DNA from: Alterisphingorhabdus sp051668705
GTDB taxonomy: Bacteria; Pseudomonadota; Alphaproteobacteria; Sphingomonadales; Sphingomonadaceae
Direction: 5' to 3'
Assembly (NCBI RefSeq): GCF_051668705.1
Contig: NZ_CP196351.1
Location: 1,426,001-1,490,000, forward strand
DNA: 64,000 bases
The translations under genes and the position numbers were made by a program. Each line of letters begins with the position of its first letter. Positions within the stretch are counted from its first letter, which is position 1. Shown in pieces: positions 1 to 7,214 of this stretch. The notes under the pieces were generated by a model, which saw nothing but the letters and a program-made list of their open reading frames with translations, was not told the origin of the DNA and did no database searches.

Positions 1-1835
1 AACTCACCACCATAAGCGGCCTGAATATCACGCTCAGCTGCAGCCAATACATCGGGACGTTTGGAGAGATCACCTTGGTCAATCTTCTCCAAATAGACAA
101 CATACCAGACCTGATCAGCAGGGCCTTCCAGAACTTTGGCCGTGCCTTCTTTCATTGAGAACATAAGAGCCAATGGCGGTGGAACACGTTGCTGGCTATT
201 GGCCAATTGTTCGCGATTTGCGCCGACATTCTCGATAGCAGGTAAATTATATCCACTGTCTGCAGCGGCCTTTGCCAAAGTCTCAGCGCTGGTTGTTTGG
301 TCGGCCAGCTTACGCGCCAATTTTTCCGCTTCATCAGAGGCTTTGGAAAAACGATAAGCGCGCAATATAGCCGGTTTGTTGTCAGTAAATGGTGGCGGGG
401 CAGCCGCAGCGATTTGCGGAACGTCATATAAGACATATTCAACACCAGGTGTAGTTTCTTTCAACCTGCCATTGCTGCCTTCTTCCAGCTGGAAAGCCTC
501 TTGCAAGACCAAGCGAACAGCAGGTTCAGCCTGAAACTCACGATCTTTTGGCGCTAAACCACCTGCAGTGATCAAAGGTGTTTTTTTCAGTTCAAGTTTT
601 TCATCTTTGGCGATTGTTGCAAGGCTAATGCCATCCTCAAGGCGTTCTTCTAATGAAACTGTAAAGTCTGACAGAGCTTGCCGCGTCTTTTCTTCGCGCA
701 CACCAGCCTGTAATTCGGAGCGCACATCGTCAAGAGTCCGTGCAGCCACCTTGGTAACTGCTGTGACCTGCACGACGTGCCAGCCGAGAGAGCTTTGTGC
801 CAGATTGGCAAATTTGCCTTGTTGTGTGGTAAATACGGCGTCTGCAACTGCATTGGATGCCAATGATGAATATTCGCCTTTGGTAACCGGCCCAATATCG
901 CTTGCTGCCAGACCGATATCAATTGCTGCACTGTCGATGGATTTACCACCATTGATAGTTGCCACCAATGCCTTGGCACCATCTTCGGTCGGCAAAATAA
1001 CCTGCTTCACGGTTCTGGTTTCTTTGGCCTGGAATTCCTCACGGCGCGTTTCATATGCTGCCTTAAGGTCTGTTTCAGTGACTTTTACCTGATCGACAAT
1101 TTGGTTACGGTTAAACACTGCATATTGAATGCTGCGTTGCTCAGGAATTGTGAAATCCGCGGCTTTTTCTGCATAAAAATCCTGTAACGCTTTGTCAGAT
1201 ACGTTTTTATCATCGATAAACAGGGTCGATGGAACAGCTGCAATACGTCCGCGGCGGGATTGTAAAGTGATCTGCGCATAGGTTTCGACCAAACCAGATG
1301 GTACATCTAAACCATAGGTTACAGGTGTGAGGAGTTGCTCTGCATAAAGGCTGCGCGCTACAAGACCGCGAAAATCTTTTTCGGCAAAACCTTGTGCCTG
1401 AAGTTGAGCACGAAATGACTCTTCATCAAATTCGCCAGCAACATTTGTAAAGGCGGGGCTGTTGGCAATTTCGCTATCAATGATCCGCTTGCCTGCGCCG
1501 ATACCGTTAAGCTTTGCATATTCGGAAATAACATAGCCATTAGCCAAGCGATTGAAAATCTGATCGACGGTATCTTCTGTCAAAAAAGCGGGGAGGGATA
1601 GATTCGGGTTGGATTGCCGAACCGTGCTGTAAGCACCGTTAATTTCACGGCGAAATTCCGAAGTCGTAACATTCTCTTCACCAACGACAGCAATTGTCTG
1701 GCTGCCGCTAATGCCACCAAACGCACCGCTTGTAATATCACTACTTGCAAATGCTATCGCGATAACGGCAACGAATGCCATGGTGAAAAATAGGCCAATT
1801 TTGGAATTAAAAAAGGATCGGAAGAAACCTATCAT
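1..1835 (-). CDS. ppiD: PpiD/SurA-like peptidyl-prolyl cis-trans isomerase, partial (3' end beyond window)
   Basis: This open frame on the minus strand starts at the ATG at 1835 and is still open at base 1, so about 611 residues are seen and the C-terminus is missing. The N-terminus (MIGFFRSFFNSKIGLFFT) leads into one hydrophobic segment at about residues 12-33, which suggests a membrane anchor with a periplasmic body. A SurA_N-like region follows (about 45-200, with FDEESFRAQLQAQGF), and then a parvulin-type PPIase region at about 260-365 (VKQVILPTEDGA, SSLGWHVVQV). PpiD folds newly exported proteins at the inner membrane. The total size fits PpiD (620-650 residues) better than SurA. It diverges from tpiA across about 250 bp. 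The family is clear; the PpiD label rests on the anchor and the length. Confidence 0.88.
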   Translation of the reverse strand, partial: MIGFFRSFFNSKIGLFFTMAFVAVIAIAFASSDITSGAFGGISGSQTIAVVGEENVTTSEFRREINGAYSTVRQSNPNLSLPAFLTEDTVDQIFNRLANGYVISEYAKLNGIGAGKRIIDSEIANSPAFTNVAGEFDEESFRAQLQAQGFAEKDFRGLVARSLYAEQLLTPVTYGLDVPSGLVETYAQITLQSRRGRIAAVPSTLFIDDKNVSDKALQDFYAEKAADFTIPEQRSIQYAVFNRNQIVDQVKVTETDLKAAYETRREEFQAKETRTVKQVILPTEDGAKALVATINGGKSIDSAAIDIGLAASDIGPVTKGEYSSLASNAVADAVFTTQQGKFANLAQSSLGWHVVQVTAVTKVAARTLDDVRSELQAGVREEKTRQALSDFTVSLEERLEDGISLATIAKDEKLELKKTPLITAGGLAPKDREFQAEPAVRLVLQEAFQLEEGSNGRLKETTPGVEYVLYDVPQIAAAAPPPFTDNKPAILRAYRFSKASDEAEKLARKLADQTTSAETLAKAAADSGYNLPAIENVGANREQLANSQQRVPPPLALMFSMKEGTAKVLEGPADQVWYVVYLEKIDQGDLSKRPDVLAAAERDIQAAYGGE

Positions 1836-1991
1836 AAAATCATTCAATCATATTTATAGCGACAATCATATCGCACCCAATAACCGCTTTAATAACAGCT
1901 TCCAGATGCTGCAAGCCTTGTCATCTCTAAACTCAGCAAATTGGTAATATAACCGTATATTGCTATGCCTCGGCCTTGTTATGAAGGAGTG

Positions 1992-2105
1992 ATGATGGGT
2001 TATCGACAAGATGCTCTGGCCATTTTGACCATATTGTGCTTTTCGGCAATAAATCAAAATCACCTTATTTGTGAGGATTGTTCTATATGCGACCCTTTAT
2101 TGTAG
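1992..2105 (+). CDS. possible small upstream ORF (37 aa) overlapping the tpiA start
   Basis: An AAGGAG ribosome-binding site at 1984-1989 precedes paired ATG codons at 1992 and 1995. The frame runs 37 residues (MMGYRQDALAILTILC...) and stops at 2105, 19 bases inside tpiA. It contains a short hydrophobic stretch and four cysteines. Nothing is recognised. If translated, it could couple to tpiA or be a leader peptide; it may equally be chance. No conservation evidence is available. Confidence 0.25.
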   Translation: MMGYRQDALAILTILCFSAINQNHLICEDCSICDPLL

Positions 2106-2830
2106 CCAATTGGAAGATGCATGGTTTGAAGGCCGATATGAATGAGGTGAAAGCCATAGACAGTGCTGCAGCCAAATTTGATCATATCGATGTCGGAATT
2201 GGCTTGCCAGCGACACTTATTCATTTAGCTGCTCAAAATGCAGGGCATGCACAAATTGGCGCGCAGGATTGTCATCAGGCACAGCAAGGTGCTCATACCG
2301 GGTGCTTGTCTGCGGCAATGTTGTCTGAAGCGGGGGCGTCATTCTCTATCGTTGGCCATAGTGAACGCCGCGCTGATCAGGCAGAGACGAGTAGATTGAT
2401 AGCGCAAAAAGCGCGCTCGCTGCAAAATGCTTCTATGGGTGCCATTTTGTGCATTGGTGAGGATTTGGCGACACGGCAATCAGGTACAGCTTTGGACTTT
2501 GTCGCTGGTCAGCTTGTCGAATCATTGGCACTCGCGGATGATACCAGTCTTAGCCCGGAACGCCTTACAATCGCATATGAACCCATTTGGGCAATTGGTA
2601 CCGGACATGTTCCCGAATTGACAGACATAGCGGCGATGCACAGCAAATTGCGCAGCCAACTGGTATCATCATTTGGGCCAGCAGGTGATGCCATTCGCAT
2701 TCTTTATGGCGGATCAGTCAAAGCAAGTAATGCAAAAGACATATTGGCGCTTAAAAATGTTAATGGCGCTTTGGTTGGCGGGGCCAGTTTGAAAGCCGAG
2801 AGCTTTGTGCCCATAATCGCAGCTGCATGA
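2087..2830 (+). CDS. tpiA: triosephosphate isomerase
   Basis: Interconverts dihydroxyacetone phosphate and glyceraldehyde 3-phosphate in glycolysis and gluconeogenesis; cytosolic homodimer. The protein opens with MRPFIVANWKMHG, the family's N-terminal lysine motif. The catalytic histidine lies in GHSERR, the catalytic glutamate in AYEPIWAIGTG, and the phosphate loop is near ILYGGSVKASN. The length (247 residues) is normal. The ATG at 2087 is preferred over a TTG at 2078 because GAGG at 2072-2075 sits at a workable distance and the protein then starts as its relatives do. It is followed by a small ORF, secG and pyrG, a gene order common in sphingomonads. Confidence 0.97.
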   Translation: MRPFIVANWKMHGLKADMNEVKAIDSAAAKFDHIDVGIGLPATLIHLAAQNAGHAQIGAQDCHQAQQGAHTGCLSAAMLSEAGASFSIVGHSERRADQAETSRLIAQKARSLQNASMGAILCIGEDLATRQSGTALDFVAGQLVESLALADDTSLSPERLTIAYEPIWAIGTGHVPELTDIAAMHSKLRSQLVSSFGPAGDAIRILYGGSVKASNAKDILALKNVNGALVGGASLKAESFVPIIAAA

Positions 2831-2869
2831 TAATCTTTTTGCCCAGCTTGTCGGTTTTAGAGGACTGAT

Positions 2870-3001
2870 ATGCGTGACTGGTTGAAACCTATTAGACCAG
2901 CCACCAACTTTGACAGTATAATAGTTGCCAAAACGGCATATTTCGGTATGAGGCAGCAAAGAATTGACCGAGATGATTATATCATCACTGGTATGAGGTA
3001 A
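2870..3001 (+). CDS. small hypothetical ORF (43 aa) between tpiA and secG
   Basis: An AGAGGA ribosome-binding site at 2859-2864 stands 5 bases before the ATG at 2870. The frame gives 43 residues (MRDWLKPIRPATNFDS...) and stops at 3001, 11 bases before secG. It is basic, polar and has no membrane segment. It fills almost the whole gap between two co-directional genes and has a better ribosome site than many real genes, so it may be a small protein of the operon. No family is recognised. Confidence 0.35.
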   Translation: MRDWLKPIRPATNFDSIIVAKTAYFGMRQQRIDRDDYIITGMR

Positions 3002-3012
3002 GTGGATTTATA

Positions 3013-3423
3013 ATGTTTACATTTTTAACCGTCGTTCAGGCTCTCGTTGCAGCTGCCTTGGTGGGCGCTATTTTGATGCAGCGTTCTGAGGGTGGAGGAT
3101 TAACCGGTGGCGGCAACCCATCCGGCATGGTTTCTGCGCGCGGTGCTGCTGATTTGATGACTCGCACCACTGCTATTCTTGCATTGTTTTTTGTTCTGCT
3201 CAGCATCGCTCTGGCGGTTCTTGCGGTTAATGAAGGCAAGGGCAGTTCGATTGATACCAGCTTTGAACGCCAACAGGCCGTTGACCCGCTGGAAGGCGAG
3301 GCTTTGCCTCTGGAACTTCCGGGTGTTGCAAACCCACTGGACGCGCAGCCTAGCGAAGGCGCGGCAGCACCAGCTACTGATAGTGCGGCACCTTCAGAGG
3401 ATAATGGCGAGACTACACAATAA
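3013..3423 (+). CDS. secG: preprotein translocase subunit SecG
   Basis: SecG is the small subunit of the SecYEG export channel in the inner membrane. The 136-residue protein has two hydrophobic helices, at about residues 2-21 and 52-73. Between them is the glycine-rich cytoplasmic loop with the family pattern LMQRSEGGGLTGGG and GNPSGMVSARG. The C-terminal half (about 78-136) is rich in Ala, Pro and acidic residues and of low complexity; such tails are common in alphaproteobacterial SecG. It lies between tpiA and pyrG, a common placement in the group. Confidence 0.95.
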   Translation: MFTFLTVVQALVAAALVGAILMQRSEGGGLTGGGNPSGMVSARGAADLMTRTTAILALFFVLLSIALAVLAVNEGKGSSIDTSFERQQAVDPLEGEALPLELPGVANPLDAQPSEGAAAPATDSAAPSEDNGETTQ

Positions 3424-3448
3424 TTTCACATTCTATAATGGTTTTGTG

Positions 3449-3490
3449 AAACCCCTTCGGCACATTTGGTTGGCGAGGGGGTTTTCTTTA
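3449..3490 (+). terminator. likely intrinsic terminator after secG
   Basis: AAACCCCT at 3449-3456 can pair with AGGGGGTTTT at 3476-3485, and the descending arm runs into a T-rich stretch. It lies 26 bases after the secG stop and about 100 bases before pyrG. The loop is longer than usual for an intrinsic terminator. Confidence 0.6.
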
Positions 3491-3587
3491 AATGCACAAA
3501 AGCGGCATAAAAATAATCCACTATATTTGCCCACAGGCGATTCTTCGGCTTGCCCATTTGCCACATTGTGCTTAGTGCTCTCCGTCC

Positions 3588-5222
3588 ATGGCGCGATATA
3601 TTTTCATCACCGGCGGCGTGGTCTCATCACTTGGTAAAGGACTGATGGCGGCAAGCCTTGCAGCATTATTGCAAGCGCGTGGCTATCGCGTACGTATCAG
3701 GAAGTTTGACCCGTATTTGAATGTCGACCCGGGGACCATGAGTCCATATCAGCATGGTGAAGTCTATGTGACGGACGATGGCGCAGAGACTGATCTGGAC
3801 CTTGGCCATTATGAGCGTTTTACCGGTGTTCCTTCGCGTCAGTCAGATAATGTGACATCTGGCCGAATATACCAATCGATTATCACCAAAGAGCGCCGCG
3901 GCGATTATCTGGGTGCAACGGTTCAAGTTGTCCCTCATGTCACCGATGCGATTAAAGAATTTGCGCGCGCTGAAACCGACGATCTGGATTTCGTATTGTG
4001 TGAGATTGGCGGCACGGTCGGCGATATTGAAAGTTTGCCCTTCATCGAAGCGATTCGCCAATTACGCAACGAGATGGATCGCGATCAGACATTGTCCATC
4101 CATGTTACGCTGGTGCCTTATATCAATGCCGCCGGCGAGTTGAAAACCAAGCCGACACAACATAGTGTTCGTGAGTTGGCAGCTCTTGGTGTGCAACCGG
4201 ATGTATTATTATGCCGGTGTGAACAACCTTTGCCGGAAACTGAGCGTCAGAAAATCGCACAATTCTGCAATGTAAGAGCAGAAGCCGTTATTCCTGCCCT
4301 TGATGCCGACAGTATTTACTCGGTACCCTTGCAATATCATGCGGAAGGTCTGGATGATGAAGTTTTGCGCGGATTTGGGATAAGAGACGCGCAAGAGCCG
4401 GATCTTAGCCGTTGGTATGATATTTGTGATCGCCGTAACAATCCTGAAGGCGAAGTGACCATTGGTGTGGTTGGCAAATATGTCGGCCTTCAAGATGCAT
4501 ATAAATCTCTGCATGAAGCGCTGGTACATGGCGGCATGGCCAATAGGGTGAATGTTAAGATACGCTGGCTCGATGCAGAAGTGTTTGAAAACGAAGAGGA
4601 AACTCTGGCAGCTCAATTAGAACCCTTGCATGGCATTTTGGTTCCTGGAGGATTTGGCGAACGCGGCAGCGAAGGCAAGATTTCGTCAGTTAAATTTGCT
4701 CGTGAGCGCAATGTGCCATTTTTCGGCATCTGTCTGGGCATGCAGATGGCCTGTATTGAGGCGGCGCGCAACACTGCTGGCATAGAAGCTGCGGGCACAA
4801 CCGAGTTTCGCGAAACCAGCGAACCTGTTGTTGGACTTATCAATGAATGGATGAGCGAAGAGGGATTGCAAAAGCGAGAGCATGGCAACGACCTTGGCGG
4901 GACAATGCGTTTGGGAGCCTATCCAGCGCAGTTGCTGGAAAATAGCCATGCGGCACGAATTTATGGTGATACAAAGATTAGCGAGCGTCATCGCCACCGT
5001 TATGAAGTGAACAGCAATTATATTGACCAGCTGACATCTGGCGGATTAGTTTTTTCTGGTATGTCGCCCGATGGTGAACTTCCAGAAATTGTCGAGCGGC
5101 CTGATCTAAGCTGGTTTATCGGTGTTCAATATCACCCCGAGCTTAAGAGCAAACCCTTTGAGCCACATCCATTGTTCGCCAGCTTTATTGCTGCTGCAGT
5201 TCACAAGAGCCGGCTCGTATAA
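3588..5222 (+). CDS. pyrG: CTP synthase
   Basis: Makes CTP from UTP, ATP and glutamine, the last step of pyrimidine nucleotide synthesis. The 544 residues match the family length. The N-terminal synthetase domain begins MARYIFITGGVVSSLGKG with its ATP loop and contains KFDPYLNVDPGTMSP. The C-terminal class I glutamine amidotransferase domain shows the nucleophile region GICLGMQMA (cysteine at about 384) and the partner histidine/glutamate in GVQYHPE. It follows secG after a probable terminator, so it may have its own promoter within 3490-3587. Confidence 0.98.
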   Translation: MARYIFITGGVVSSLGKGLMAASLAALLQARGYRVRIRKFDPYLNVDPGTMSPYQHGEVYVTDDGAETDLDLGHYERFTGVPSRQSDNVTSGRIYQSIITKERRGDYLGATVQVVPHVTDAIKEFARAETDDLDFVLCEIGGTVGDIESLPFIEAIRQLRNEMDRDQTLSIHVTLVPYINAAGELKTKPTQHSVRELAALGVQPDVLLCRCEQPLPETERQKIAQFCNVRAEAVIPALDADSIYSVPLQYHAEGLDDEVLRGFGIRDAQEPDLSRWYDICDRRNNPEGEVTIGVVGKYVGLQDAYKSLHEALVHGGMANRVNVKIRWLDAEVFENEEETLAAQLEPLHGILVPGGFGERGSEGKISSVKFARERNVPFFGICLGMQMACIEAARNTAGIEAAGTTEFRETSEPVVGLINEWMSEEGLQKREHGNDLGGTMRLGAYPAQLLENSHAARIYGDTKISERHRHRYEVNSNYIDQLTSGGLVFSGMSPDGELPEIVERPDLSWFIGVQYHPELKSKPFEPHPLFASFIAAAVHKSRLV

Positions 5223-5353
5223 ATTTTCCCACTTTGGATGAGTGCTGTTTCTACCACATTTTTCTACAAATGTGCATTTTGTCACACCAATGACCATTTT
5301 ATACTATTACATCCGGAATGGATTAATTAGTTGGTTAAATAGGGGGAATGATC

Positions 5354-6043
5354 ATGCATGCATCGCAGCTTCAGGAAAGGCTATCGCAGCACAGCCTTTT
5401 TGCTGATTGCAGCGATGATGTGCTTGCGGACATTCTTATGCGCGGAAATTGCTGCAACTTCACGCGCGATGACATCATAATACGACAAGGTGACACAGGT
5501 GATGCATTATACATTATCCTCTCCGGCCTTGTTAGGATCAGCATGGTTGCCAGCAATGGCCATGAGATAATTCTCGATTATGCAGAAAATGGCCAAGTCA
5601 TTGGAGAAATAGCATTTTTTGATCATGGCGAGCGAACGGCCTCTGCTGAAGCAATGAGCGATGTTACGGCTTTGTCTTTGAGCCAAAGCGCTTTCCATAC
5701 AATTATGGAAACGCACAGGGATTTGGGTTTGCAATTGATTAAAGCCATGGCCCGTCGATTGCGTCTTACCAACACGATTGTCGAGTCTGACCGTGCCTTT
5801 ACATCCGGCCCTAGGCTTGCGCGTTATTTGCTGCGCCTGATGCTCGCTGACGGGGATGATACAGGTCGGCTAAAACTGAAATTGAGCCAGAGCGAGCTTG
5901 GAAATTTTGTTGGGCTGTCTCGAGAGCAGATAAACAGGCAATTATCATCATGGTCTGACAATTCCATTATCCGCATGGATGCTGGCTATCTGCACATTGT
6001 GGACAAACAGTTATTGTTCGAAATATCGGAGGCTGCGGGATAG
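5354..6043 (+). CDS. Crp/Fnr-family transcriptional regulator
   Basis: A 229-residue regulator with an N-terminal cyclic-nucleotide-binding fold and a C-terminal winged helix. The jelly-roll glycines and the IGEIAFFDHGERTASAEA region resemble the phosphate-binding cassette of cAMP receptors (GE...R[ST]A). The recognition helix LSREQINRQL carries the R-E-x-x-x-R pattern of Crp rather than the E-x-x-S-R of Fnr. No N-terminal iron-sulphur cysteine cluster is apparent, although a CC pair lies near residue 33. The ATG at 5354 is chosen over 5348 because AGGGGG at 5341-5346 is too close to the latter. Ligand and regulon are unknown. Confidence 0.85.
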   Translation: MHASQLQERLSQHSLFADCSDDVLADILMRGNCCNFTRDDIIIRQGDTGDALYIILSGLVRISMVASNGHEIILDYAENGQVIGEIAFFDHGERTASAEAMSDVTALSLSQSAFHTIMETHRDLGLQLIKAMARRLRLTNTIVESDRAFTSGPRLARYLLRLMLADGDDTGRLKLKLSQSELGNFVGLSREQINRQLSSWSDNSIIRMDAGYLHIVDKQLLFEISEAAG

Positions 6044-6129
6044 GGTTTGCTATTACGCCTTTATTACGGTATCAAAACAACCAGACGCGCTCACATATAG
6101 TACATGCGACCCTGACTATATGTGACGCT

Positions 6130-6182
6130 GACGCCAAATGGGGCGTCGGGGGCGGTCCTTTTGGGGCCGCCCCCTATTTTTT
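6130..6182 (+). terminator. tandem hairpins, intrinsic terminator after the Crp-type regulator
   Basis: A first hairpin pairs GACGCC with GGCGTC (6130-6147). It is followed directly by a very stable GC stem, GGGGGCGG with CCGCCCCC, closed by a short T-rich loop (6148-6174) and then TATTTTTTA. The second is a textbook intrinsic terminator on the plus strand. It separates the regulator from hsp20, which converges from the other side. Confidence 0.85.
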
Positions 6183-6197
6183 AGGGGGTAATATATT

Positions 6198-6677
6198 TTA
6201 GGCGGCTTCTTCTTCAGACTGTACTGAAGAAAGTTTCGGAGCCTCTGTCGCAGAAGCATTGCTGATAGCAATCTTTTTTGGTTTCATTGCTTCAGGGATT
6301 TCACGCACAAGATCTATTGTCAGCAGTCCATCAATTAAAGTTGCATTGGCAACCCGCACAAAATCAGCAAGTTCAAATTTTCGTTCGAAATTACGATTTG
6401 CTATACCTAGGTGCAGAAACTCGCATTTTTGGTCATCATCATTAGGCTTACGCCCATTAATGGTCAGCAGGTTTTGCTGCGCAGTAATCTCTATATCATT
6501 TTCTTTAAAACCAGCGACAGCGAGCACAACGCGATAGCTATCATCACTGATTCTAGAAATATTAAATGGGGGGTAATTGTCACCATTGCCACTGCGATGC
6601 TGGTTCTCCAGCAGATCAAACAAACGATCAAAACCAACAGTTGTCCGGCGGTAAGGTGAAAAATCAAAACGTGTCAT
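6198..6677 (-). CDS. Hsp20 family small heat-shock protein (IbpA-like)
   Basis: An ATP-independent holdase that binds unfolding proteins. The 159-residue protein begins MTRFDFSPYRRTTVGFDRLF, the usual IbpA-type opening. An alpha-crystallin domain covers about 35-125 (YPPFNISRISDDSYRVVLAV), and the tail is acidic. The start is set at 6677 because GGAGG lies just upstream of it; a longer frame from 6707 would place that site inside the gene. Its 5' region holds a ROSE-like thermometer and a sigma-32-like promoter, listed separately, so heat control is likely at both transcription and translation. It converges on the Crp-type regulator. Confidence 0.95.
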   Translation of the reverse strand: MTRFDFSPYRRTTVGFDRLFDLLENQHRSGNGDNYPPFNISRISDDSYRVVLAVAGFKENDIEITAQQNLLTINGRKPNDDDQKCEFLHLGIANRNFERKFELADFVRVANATLIDGLLTIDLVREIPEAMKPKKIAISNASATEAPKLSSVQSEEEAA

Positions 6678-6680
6678 AAC

Positions 6681-6760
6681 ATCCTCCAAAAGAGCGATAA
6701 TCATCACCAGCCTTCAGGCCTGGCGATTGGGTTTACAAATATGTCCCGACAATTCAGCGA
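6681..6760 (-). promoter_or_regulatory. ROSE-like RNA thermometer in the hsp20 leader
   Basis: Read on the minus strand, the 18 bases at 6698-6681 (AUCGCUCUUUUGGAGGAU) fold into a hairpin closed by a UUU loop. The anti-Shine-Dalgarno strand carries U-C-G-C-U and the opposite strand carries the ribosome site GGAGGAU, with one bulged G. That is the U(U/C)GCU signature of ROSE elements, found before alphaproteobacterial hsp20 genes. A second hairpin (CCAG.CCT pairing with AGG.CTGG, 6707-6723) lies upstream, and ROSE leaders have several hairpins. The melting temperature cannot be judged here. The upstream limit (about 6760) is set by the predicted transcription start. Confidence 0.75.
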
Positions 6761-6767
6761 CAATTTT

Positions 6768-6797
6768 AATTTGGGAAAACCGATTTTTGATTTCAAG
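6768..6797 (-). promoter_or_regulatory. sigma-32 (RpoH)-like promoter of hsp20
   Basis: On the minus strand a CTTGAAA -35 element (6797-6791) is followed after 15 bases by CCCAAATT (6775-6768), close to the RpoH consensus (CTTGAAA, 13-15 bases, CCCCATNT). A start near 6760 would give a leader of about 80 bases, a length typical of ROSE leaders. Confidence 0.6.
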
Positions 6798-6876
6798 GGG
6801 ATGATTTGGGAAAGTCACATCCCATTACATAGCTCAAAGCCGCGTAGAATAAGGGGTTTAAGATCATTCATGAATG

Positions 6877-7010
6877 AAAAAGACGCCCGGCAGTTTCCCG
6901 CCGGGCGCCAATCGATCACGCCTGCGACGCCCTAAAGCGGAGGCAAAAGACCGAAACAGAATGCGGATTCCCCAAACCACATTCTGATGCCCCGAAATTA
7001 CAGATGCGTA
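6877..7010 (-). ncRNA. candidate small RNA ending in an intrinsic terminator
   Basis: In a stretch with no convincing protein gene, the minus strand reads through a 10-bp hairpin (CAGAATGTGG with CCGCATTCTG, 6986-6957, loop rich in G). A single-stranded-looking segment follows, then a perfect 8-bp GC hairpin (CGCCCGGC with GCCGGGCG, 6907-6884) followed by TCTTTTTC. The last is a clear intrinsic terminator for minus-strand transcripts, yet no protein gene precedes it. A TTGAAA (7037-7032) and a CAGATA-like hexamer about 18 bases on could serve as a promoter, placing the 5' end near 7010. It does not match 6S, 4.5S or tmRNA as I know them. Confidence 0.5.
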
Positions 7011-7062
7011 TCTGAACTCCGAAGACGTAACCTTTCAATTTTACGAAGCGTTTGACCAGAAG

Positions 7063-7090
7063 AAAAGCACAGCCAGTCGTGCTTTTTGTT
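7063..7090. terminator. bidirectional terminator-like hairpin upstream of lolC
   Basis: AAAAGCAC (7063-7070) pairs perfectly with GTGCTTTT (7079-7086) around an 8-base loop, with T-rich flanks on both strands. It lies in the gene-free interval between hsp20 and lolC. The rest of that interval (about 7091-7214) holds two weak inverted repeats (GCAACA/TGTTGC and GACAT/ATGTC) and presumably the lolC promoter. I see no tRNA or protein gene there. Confidence 0.4.
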
Positions 7091-7214
7091 TAATATCGTG
7101 TTCATTATGCAACACATAGACACCATATGTTGCGCAACGAGACATTTCATGTCTAAGCCACGAACGAATATGTGGTGTCCCGCCACTAACAGTTAAGGAT
7201 AGAGCCATACCCAT

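Noticed and set aside
568..1092. 174-residue plus-strand open frame
   Set aside because: It is antisense to the PpiD-like gene, whose motifs and signal anchor are on the minus strand; the residue mix is Ser/Arg-rich as in frame shadows.
5348..5353. start of the Crp-type regulator at the first ATG
   Set aside because: The ribosome site AGGGGG would be only one base away; the second ATG at 5354 has normal spacing.
6877..7010. 6S RNA, tmRNA or 4.5S RNA
   Set aside because: None of the known conserved sequence features of these RNAs is visible; only hairpins and a terminator, so it is left as an unnamed candidate.
7063..7090. riboswitch in front of lolC
   Set aside because: Only a short symmetrical hairpin is present, and no known aptamer motif is recognised.
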